DNA of 64,000 nucleotides, taken from the NCBI GenBank assembly GCA_037783545.1, contig JBBELK010000624.1, positions 372,001 to 436,000 of the forward strand, in the 5' to 3' direction. Positions within the stretch are counted from its first letter, which is position 1. Every line of letters begins with the position of its first letter. Under the pieces are notes generated by a model, which saw only the letters and a list, made by a program, of their open reading frames with translations, had not been told where the DNA came from and did no database searches. The position numbers and the translations under genes are program-made. This DNA is from Henricia sp. BOLD:AAB3569. Taxonomy: Eukaryota > Echinodermata > Asteroidea > Spinulosida > Echinasteridae. Below are positions 51,001 to 60,000 of the stretch, piece after piece.

Positions 51001-54000
51001 AGGATGCTTCTATTCCACAACATCCGAGCATCATGGCATATCTGTCGCTATAGTGTCTGCGCTGCAGAATCGTGCATCAAGTCACCGAATTTCTGGTTGT
51101 TTGCGCGTTACTAAGCGATCGTCCTCGTCCAATAAATGTTGCGACGGCTTTAGTGAAATGCAAAATCCATCGCCATCGCAATAACGATGGATTTGAATTT
51201 AGCGATCATTCTAACGATGGTCGCAAAACAGCGTGTTAGTGAAATTGGCCCCTGGGGTGTGAAATCTCCGATTTTAATCGGATTTCCGCTTTTTTGATGA
51301 GCGTGCCAGAATTTATTTTCCGCTTTTTTGTTTAGCCCTTTGTTGCGCTCCTTATTTAAATTTCCGTTTTTTGCCTAGCAACGTGCCATATTTTTTTACC
51401 GAGTACGTATACAAACAGCACCCTCAATTGATTCATTTCGTGAAGCAAACTTGTGCAAGTCTAGTCCCCAAGCAAGTGCTTTGGCACACTCCGTTTATGT
51501 ATGTAGTGTATGCTAAATGTGCAGTGGTGCCGCGTGTGTGACTGCAGCGAGTGGCTAAACAGACTTGTACAACTCTAATCCTTCAGCAAGCGCCATCTTT
51601 TCCTGCACGTGATCGCAAACCGGCAGCGGCTGTTTGTGCATCGCGTGCGTGCGTGTGTGATGCGTGTAGTGCAGTGGGGCGCTACACCGCTCTCGGCCGG
51701 GGGCGATCCCCGCGCGCGATGCAACAACGAACCAATTTTACTGGCTGCTTTTGCTTGCCTGTCTTCAACGATCGATGTTGCCGAGATTCTTTTAAATATT
51801 ATCCACACTTGAACAAGGTAAATAGACCTATTTAACATGTTTAAAACGAAACTGGTTCTTGTGATATTTGAAACGTTTTTTGACATTGCACAATGTTGGA
51901 AAACGATCTCAAAAGTTGAAACACCCGCCCCCTCCCCCAAGGAAGCCACGGCCCTTCCTATTTGTTTTTAATTCTCCGCTCACACCCCTGATTATGCATG
52001 TATTCCTGCCTGTAAGCATCAATCTGTGCAATCATGTTTCTGGCAACCACCAAATCATAAATCAAATCATAAATACATAACAAAGGAAATCTCCTGGTCA
52101 GCATGTAGAATCCGTGGCAATTTTCAAGGTTACAAACTGAAGTAGATAAAAACGCATCCAAGAGAAAACAAATATGTAATTGTGACTTTCTTTACAGAGT
52201 CATTCAACTGCAACTATGATGGTCTTCAGATCTGGGGAGGGACTGACGACGCAGGAACTTTATTGGGCAACTTCTGTGGTACCGAAGCTCCAACTAACAT
52301 CCTATGGATAGGACCAGTATTCCTCAGGTTCCACACGGACTCCAGCACCAACGATGTTGGTTTTAAACTCGCCTTTGAACCAGGTGATTCATTTTAAGTC
52401 CAATCATTTTTGAAAAGCCTGTTATAACCATATTTGTGAATCTAACACTTTTGTGAACAGGTCATGAGTTTTGTAAAAGAGGCCTCATTTTGTGAATTTC
52501 AATGTTGTGAATGCCTGTTTCTCCACAGGCTAAAACTGCTTCAGTTGTTATACCGTCCATCCCCACAGCTTTGTTTTTTAGGCTAGTCTTCAAGGCCCAT
52601 CTGGGGATCATACAAATAAATTTAATCTCATTAATCCATATTTAATATTGTTATTGATTTCCTCAAATCATCCCAACTTTATCACATTTTGTAAAATTCT
52701 GCTCCATTATCTACTCTTCACTCTTCCAAATAAGACTATTTAGGGACTCATCCCGGGGTTTGCTCGCCTCGGCGAGACAAGGTGTTACCCTGCCCCGTGG
52801 TTGATCTCCCTATAATAAAGTTCACTCATATTACAATGTCAATTTAGACCTTTTGAATAAAACTCGCATTTCACACGGGACGGTGGAACAAGAACCCCTA
52901 CTTATCCTGGGAGACGGGGTGTGGGGGATTGACCAGACACTCGGTACCATTGTCCCTTCATCACCCGGAGGTAAGCGGACCTGTAAAAATACCGGCGGGG
53001 CCCGGGCCCTTAAACTGCAAGGGAAACGGCCAACCTTGCGGGATTATTTAGACGCGGTGCCATGTGTCTGGGGGATCCACTATGACCGGCCTCCTCGGGG
53101 TTGCCTTAGAAAACTACCCAGATTCCACGTAGTACTTATATACAACGTTTCTTCAATTTTATTGAAATATACCACTTGTTATCTATACAACTAATTCCAT
53201 GATCATATATTTTCCACAACTTACATGATTTTATTAATTTTAATCAAAACCAAACATTTTAATATATTAACATAATCCCGCCATGAATATGGCCTCTGCA
53301 TGGCGTTAAACCACAAACTCACTCACTCACTCACTCACTCAAGGCCCATCTGACCTCTGCCTCAAGTATAGGTGGTTCTTCGTGGTCAGGGAATCTTGGA
53401 GTGAACTGCAGTTGGTTTTGGTGACTGTCTGTTGGGTTTAGGAGTTCTTGGAAATATTCTTCCCACCTGACTATCTTCATACAAGGGATTACCTTCCTTG
53501 TCATTGATGACAACTACGAAGACAGATGTGTGTGTGTTTTTGCGCTTTGAATTTTACTTTAAAAGATGCCAAACTACATATGGATTCCAAGCCACATTGC
53601 AAAGATAAGGCTTAGAATGCATAAATACATGTAGTCCAGTATCTTCCCAATCAGCAGGTTACATTTTGCAGAACTGAATCAGGATACACAACTGAAATGC
53701 ACTTACCGGGTACTCGTACATGTAGGCTACATAGGCTACACTTGGGCCAGCAGCGTTCGAATTAGCACTGGTCCGTTAGCCAAATGACAGTTGAAATTGT
53801 CTGGGGCCAGCTGGAAAGCCTCCCCTAATGGTCCGGCTGCCCAGTTGCAATAAAACAGACCCATGTCCTAAAAAAACTCCCACAGCCATAATACTGCTTT
53901 CAATACGGTCCTTGGCCGGCCAGGTTCCAATTTATTCCCCTAGAGCAAAAGACTGCACTTGCATTTTATGTATGTCTCTGGGGCTGGAGACTTGATGACT

Positions 54001-57000
54001 AGTTTTTATTTCAAGTCGTAAATCAATCATATTTCCCAATCTTGTCACAAGTCATTTTCTCCAGAGTCAAGTCACAGGTCAAAAACCAAAAACTGACTTG
54101 ACCCCAAGCCAACAAGTTAGAGACTAGCTCTGCCCTGGTAGTACTATGGGCTTATTCTGTATAACTGCCCCCAAGAGTACACTCACACTTAGAATATGCA
54201 GTTCCCCCGTAGCGAAGGGATTAATGTGCACAAAAACATGCATCCTTGAAAATTTATAACAAAACAGCCTTTCAAGACTCCAGGATAGCTCTAAAATTCA
54301 CCAGAAAGCTCTAAATGTACCACACATTTTCAAACTTTTAATGGGAACCTTATGACTACCAAATTTTCCTAAATTATTTACTCAAATGTGGTTATTGCAA
54401 ACTTTAAAGGTTGACTGTGTGTAAAAAGAACTAGAAATTTTAACAGTAACCGGGCGGGCCACTTGAAATGCCGACGGGCCAGGGAAGATTTAAGCCAACT
54501 GGCCCTGTTGGCCAGTTGGGAAAAAAGTTAATGGCAAACGCTGGCCAGACATTTCAAATAAATATACTGTATCAATGCAGTTTTCCCCTGGATTTTACTG
54601 CAGGTTGTGGAGGGACATTTACTCAGTCATCTGGAGTGGTCCAAACACCATCACACCTAGAGACCTACAGACACAACCAGAACTGCACCTGGCTGCTTAC
54701 AGTTACCGCTCAACGATCAGTTTACCTCAAGTATGCAGACTAAACATTCACAATTTGTTGTTTTGTCGGGTGGAGTTGAAGTACCAAATTATAAGGGTTA
54801 CACTGTGATTATTGGAGAAGTGAGAGAAAATGTACAAATAGACCTGTGCTAGAAAAAAAGGCTTCTCACAGTATACAAATCTCTAGGTTTGACATGGGTT
54901 GAAAACAAGTAGTGTTTCATACTTTAAACATTAGTTTTACACACACTGACCTCAGCAGCTCTGCTCTAGGTCAGAGTTGAAATCTTCAAACTACTGGTGT
55001 GAAATGAGTAGAGGTTGAAGAAAAGAATTCCACATGTGGACTCTGCCTGCAACCCGCTGTCTGAGACCTTGGGAAAAAGCAGAAATAGCTTTACTCTGCC
55101 TAATTAAAAAAAGTTAAATTTCTCCCTCCAAATTTTGTTTTTAACATTAAATTCACCCTAATATTAAACTCGCCCTCAGAGAAACATTAATGATCATACA
55201 ATGTGGGGTACCGTGGCCGAGCGGTTTAGTGAAAACGTGTACCTTTGCCCTTGAGCAAGGCACTCAACCACGTATGCTTCGAATGGCACCTTTCCAAACA
55301 GCAGTTTGCATTCCATACAACTCGCATTCCAAAGTAACCACTGGACAGTGGTTAGTTTGACCCCATTTGACACAACGCCCCTTTTGTTTTGGAACTATGG
55401 GGAGGGGTCAGGTGTATCTCATGAGACTCTGCATTTCTTGGACTTTACAGCAAAAAACTGTCTCCTCGCCGAAGCACTTTTAATGGTTTTTAATTATTGT
55501 TAATATTTTGTAATTTGCTTACATTTGTTTTTAATATATTTTAATATGGTAAGCGCATTAAGGCCATTTCTATATGCGCTACATAAAAACTCATTATTAT
55601 TATTATTATTTTTGAGCCTTATGGCCCGGTCACACATAGACGACGCACGGGGGACGCACGGCCCGCGCATTGAAAATTTGCAATTTTTGCCAGTGCATTG
55701 TCGTTCGCTAGGTGTGCGTCATTATGCGTTACTCGTTCGTCGAGCGCGTTGGACCAATGTTATGCATTCGACGTCATTCGCTGTGTGCGTCAGGATTTTT
55801 TGTGCATGCAAAAAAAAATTTTGCGGAACTCGTCGCATAAATGTACACGTCAAAAGGACGCCAGACACGCGCAGAGCGCGCTAGACCAACGCCAGACATA
55901 CGCGGAGCGCACGCTGTGTATTCGTTGTAAGTTCGGCGGCTGAGGTCTAGCGAACGCCTAGTGCACACCTAGCGCACACCTAGCGTGCTTCAAACGCATG
56001 CCCAGCGAACATGCGACGAATATGAGCGTGCTGAACGGTTCTCTAACGCACCCAACGTTCTTCTTGCGTGTTCCTAGCGTATACCTGGCGTGTACGTAGC
56101 GTGTACGTAGCATGTAGTCATAGGATAAATAAGCGGGTCCCGCACCACCTCCTCATCACTTCTCCTCCGACCCTCATGGGTGATGACAGAGGTTCCTACT
56201 GATCGTTTCTAGAAGAACCACCTCAGAAGATGAAATACGATCTACGAGCCGACGCCTTTTATAGTCACAGTCACGTGACCGCTGCCGTTCGCAGGCTGTG
56301 CGTTGAGCGCGCGGTGCATGCGCTGGCCATTCGTCCCACATGCTAGCAACACGTGATGCATTCGTTGGAGTTTTTGACATGTGCGCTCTGTGTATGGTCT
56401 GTATGCGCTTTGTATGCGCCCAGTATACGCGCAGCGCGTCAGCAACACGCTATGCATTCGGTGTCAGCTCGCTAGCCTCTCCCAAATCCTGACAAAAGTT
56501 GGGCGCACAACGACGCACTGAACCTATTTTCCATGTTTTGCTGAATTTTCAGTGCGCGGGCCGTGCGTCGTCTATGTGTGACCGGGCCATTATACGTGTT
56601 TGACATGAATAGTGTCCGAGGTACTGACCTATCTCTTCACATGCACACTTAGTATCCAGATGACCAGACTAAATATTTTGCTATGTATTTTGACCGAGTG
56701 CACGGAACAGGTATAAAGTATAGTGATGTCCCCTAACTTGGCGCACTTCGACAACTCACTGGAAATCCGCTCACCTTATAGCAAAACCCCCTAGCAGAAT
56801 TAGTTGAAACTTACACACCTTGTAGTATAATTCATAGGCTCCAAGAAAAAGTAATACTATAATATTTTGACTCATCAACAAGTACAAAATAACACAAACA
56901 GTCGGGACAAAATGATGAACACTTTTTTCCCGAAATCGCCCGGACTGTCCCCTAACGTGGAGCGCGTCGCTGATTGGCTGAAACGGTTTGATGCCTTACT

Positions 57001-60000
57001 ACGATGGCCCACAAAGACCACTTGCACGCACACACTGTGACACTCTACACAACGCCAGTATGCCTGGTTTTATTCACGTGAAATGCCTATTACAGGCTTC
57101 CGTGTATGGTGTCATGACAACCTGAAGCAAACGGCGATGCCTTCACATTCCGGTGAATTTCCAGTAACTGAATGATTCTTCTCCTCCGTAATTCAGTTTT
57201 AGAATTTATGAAGGTACTTGAGAACTTTATTTCTATTTAATGCCAAGTGCAACAGATTGTTTATTGCGCCAAGAGAGAACGGAAAGTAAAGCCCGCCACG
57301 TTAGGGGCCGCGCCATCTTGGGGGACATCAACAATACAAAATCAATATCGTGTTCACGGTAGGAGAAAATGGCATGCACCACATAGCAACAACAGCATAG
57401 TAATGTGGACATTCTAAACCACCTTCATTTGACAGTGAATAATTTGGGGTGCCAGCCATAGCACAAAAAGGCTAATTGAAAACATGAACAATTTACCCAC
57501 CCATTTTACCCAGTATTAAAAATGTGTTTTGCTTGGCGTCAGGTTTACCTCAATGGACATTGAGTTGCATTCATCATGCCAGTATGACTACATTGAGATC
57601 TATGATGGACCGGATACCTCGGCTCCACTCCTTGTAAGCCGTCTGTGTGGTGCAGTGCCTCCTCTTGATGCCATCATCAGTACAGATAACACAATGCTGG
57701 TCCGCTTTATCTCGGACTTCTCTCGGGCTGGAGAAGGCTTCAGTGCTGCTTATGAAGAAGTTATCGGTGAGTTAGAGTGACCTTGCTTGAACTTGCAAGC
57801 TGAACAAGATAATGTGCACTTTATTTTTATTAATTCCCATAATATTAAGGGGCTGCAAACCTACTGCTAGCAAACAGTGGCAAACTAGTCAAAACATTTT
57901 GCTACGTCTACCTGACAAGTTCAAATTAAGTTTCCACCAGAACTGCTGTGCAAATAAATTACAGGAGCAAAGAATAGCTGATGACACCACCATTTTGTCC
58001 TAAACTGAACAAAGAATGAGGTTTTTACATACAACTTTTGTTTGTGCGCCCAGTTTTAAGGAAACAAATAACATGACTGCATTTGCCATTTTTGTGAAGT
58101 TTGTATCCACTTTTCAGTGGGTCATAATTCTTGTTCTTTGTATGACAATAATGTACTTGTTTATTAGCACAATGTCTTGAGTATACTTCTCTTTTAATGG
58201 AAAGGCGTCCAAAAAAGAAATGATTGTACTCGGTGACTTTAAAGGTAGTCTACTTGTTTGGTAATTACACCCCCGCCCCCCATTTACTTGTTATCAAAGT
58301 GGTAGTGAAATTATTTTGTCTGAAGTGCCCCCAAAATGACAAAACTATTTGAATCATTCATTCATGTACAAAACTGTGATTGGATCTTTTTCTGTGACTG
58401 GAGATTTTGATACCATTTTTCTCAATACCATTCTGAAATTTCGTGCTCTCAATCTCTACATTTTTAAGGATATTGTCAAAAAACCACCAATGTTTTGTAA
58501 ACGGGTCTTTCTATAAATTAGAGGTCCAAAAGTGTGACATTTAGTGTCCCCCGTTACACCTGATATGTGTTATTTTTCGTACAAAAATCATTAAAATGGC
58601 TTTTAAACCATTTTGTATGAATTGTACTTTATGTACTCGCTCTTTGAGATGTAAAGTATTTAAAGAATGTGTCCTGAATTTACAAAAACAAGATGTAAAA
58701 TGTAACGGGGGACACCAACATTGGAACCCTAATTTATAGAAAGACCCAAACATTTATTGGTTCTACACTGCAGTGATTATACCAATCTTGTTGCTTCCAC
58801 ATCCATATTGGAGATTGCAAATGTCCCGTCTTCTTCCCATGGATAGTATTTTGGGGATGCTTTTTATATGATTGTTAGGTAAGAATGGAATCCGAACACG
58901 CTGTATACGTAGTAGATGGAAATGCTTTCAATCATATACTCCCCTGCATAAATTTCTTCCAAATGGCATAAAAACAAGAGGAATCTCGCGGCACTTTTCT
59001 CACTCAAACCACTATCAATTTGATTTCAGCAGGCACCTTGTTAGTGTTGCAAAGGTTTTCATAATCTTTGGTGTCATGTGGGGTACCGTGGCCGAGTGGT
59101 TTGGGTTATTGATTGGCAATCATGGGTGAAAACTTTGGGTTGCGGGTTCGAATCCAGCTGCAGTACCTGTGCCCTTGGGCAAGGCACTCAACCACACTTG
59201 CGCCATCCTTCGGAAGTGATGTAAAGCCGTTGGTCCAGTGTGTTAGGTAATGGTAACGAACTCTAAAGATCCCAGAGCATTCTTTCGTGAAGAGCAAGGG
59301 GATATTCCCCGGTGTCTCTGGCCATTTCTAATTCCAATTCTTCATGGGTTTCCTCACGCTTGCGAGTGACAGTGCAATGAGCACTATTGAGGAATCCTTG
59401 GTATGAATACCAAAAAGAAATAAAAATAAATAATATGTAAATTGAACAAAGCCTCACAGAGGGCTTAATTAATTTATGATATCTATTTTAAAAAACGGCA
59501 TATGGTGTATTAACAGTCAATCTCGAGCTTGAGATCAAGCTGGCCCTTTATAATAAGAACATTACATGTGCCACTTGATTTACAGGCCCTGCTCTTGGCT
59601 GTGGTGGAACATTCAACAATCCATCAGGCACAATCACCAGCGTTTCACTCCCCGGCAACAGTAACTATGAAAACAACCTGAATTGTGCCTACTTCATCTC
59701 CGTGGAAATCAACAAAGTCATTGAGTTGTCTTTCACTGGTAGCTACCGAATTGAGGGGACTTCGCTAGGCAGATGTTCATATGATTATTTGGAGGTAAGG
59801 AGTCACTATGGCCGAGCTTGAGACAAATGAAACGCCGAGCGTCTGATGCTCTGAATGCTCTGAGTAATTTTGTATTTTGCTGTTCACTAATGAGCAGCTT
59901 GTCAAAAAAACAATGCTTGCCAGAGAGCATTCCAAGCGTCATTTTCAAAGAGGGGCAGGAAGGATGTTTGCCTATTTATTTCAATCGGATTACAATCCAA

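Noticed and set aside
51551-51949. Open frames on both strands in a GC-rich patch
   Set aside because: They arise from base composition; there is no protein motif and no splice sites in phase with the receptor.
52853-53194. GC-rich open frame of 113 codons as a host exon
   Set aside because: It lies wholly within a retroposon bounded by a 14-base target duplication.
55622-56589. GC-rich block as a CpG-island promoter
   Set aside because: It is bounded by long inverted ends with a tta duplication and is better explained as a transposon.
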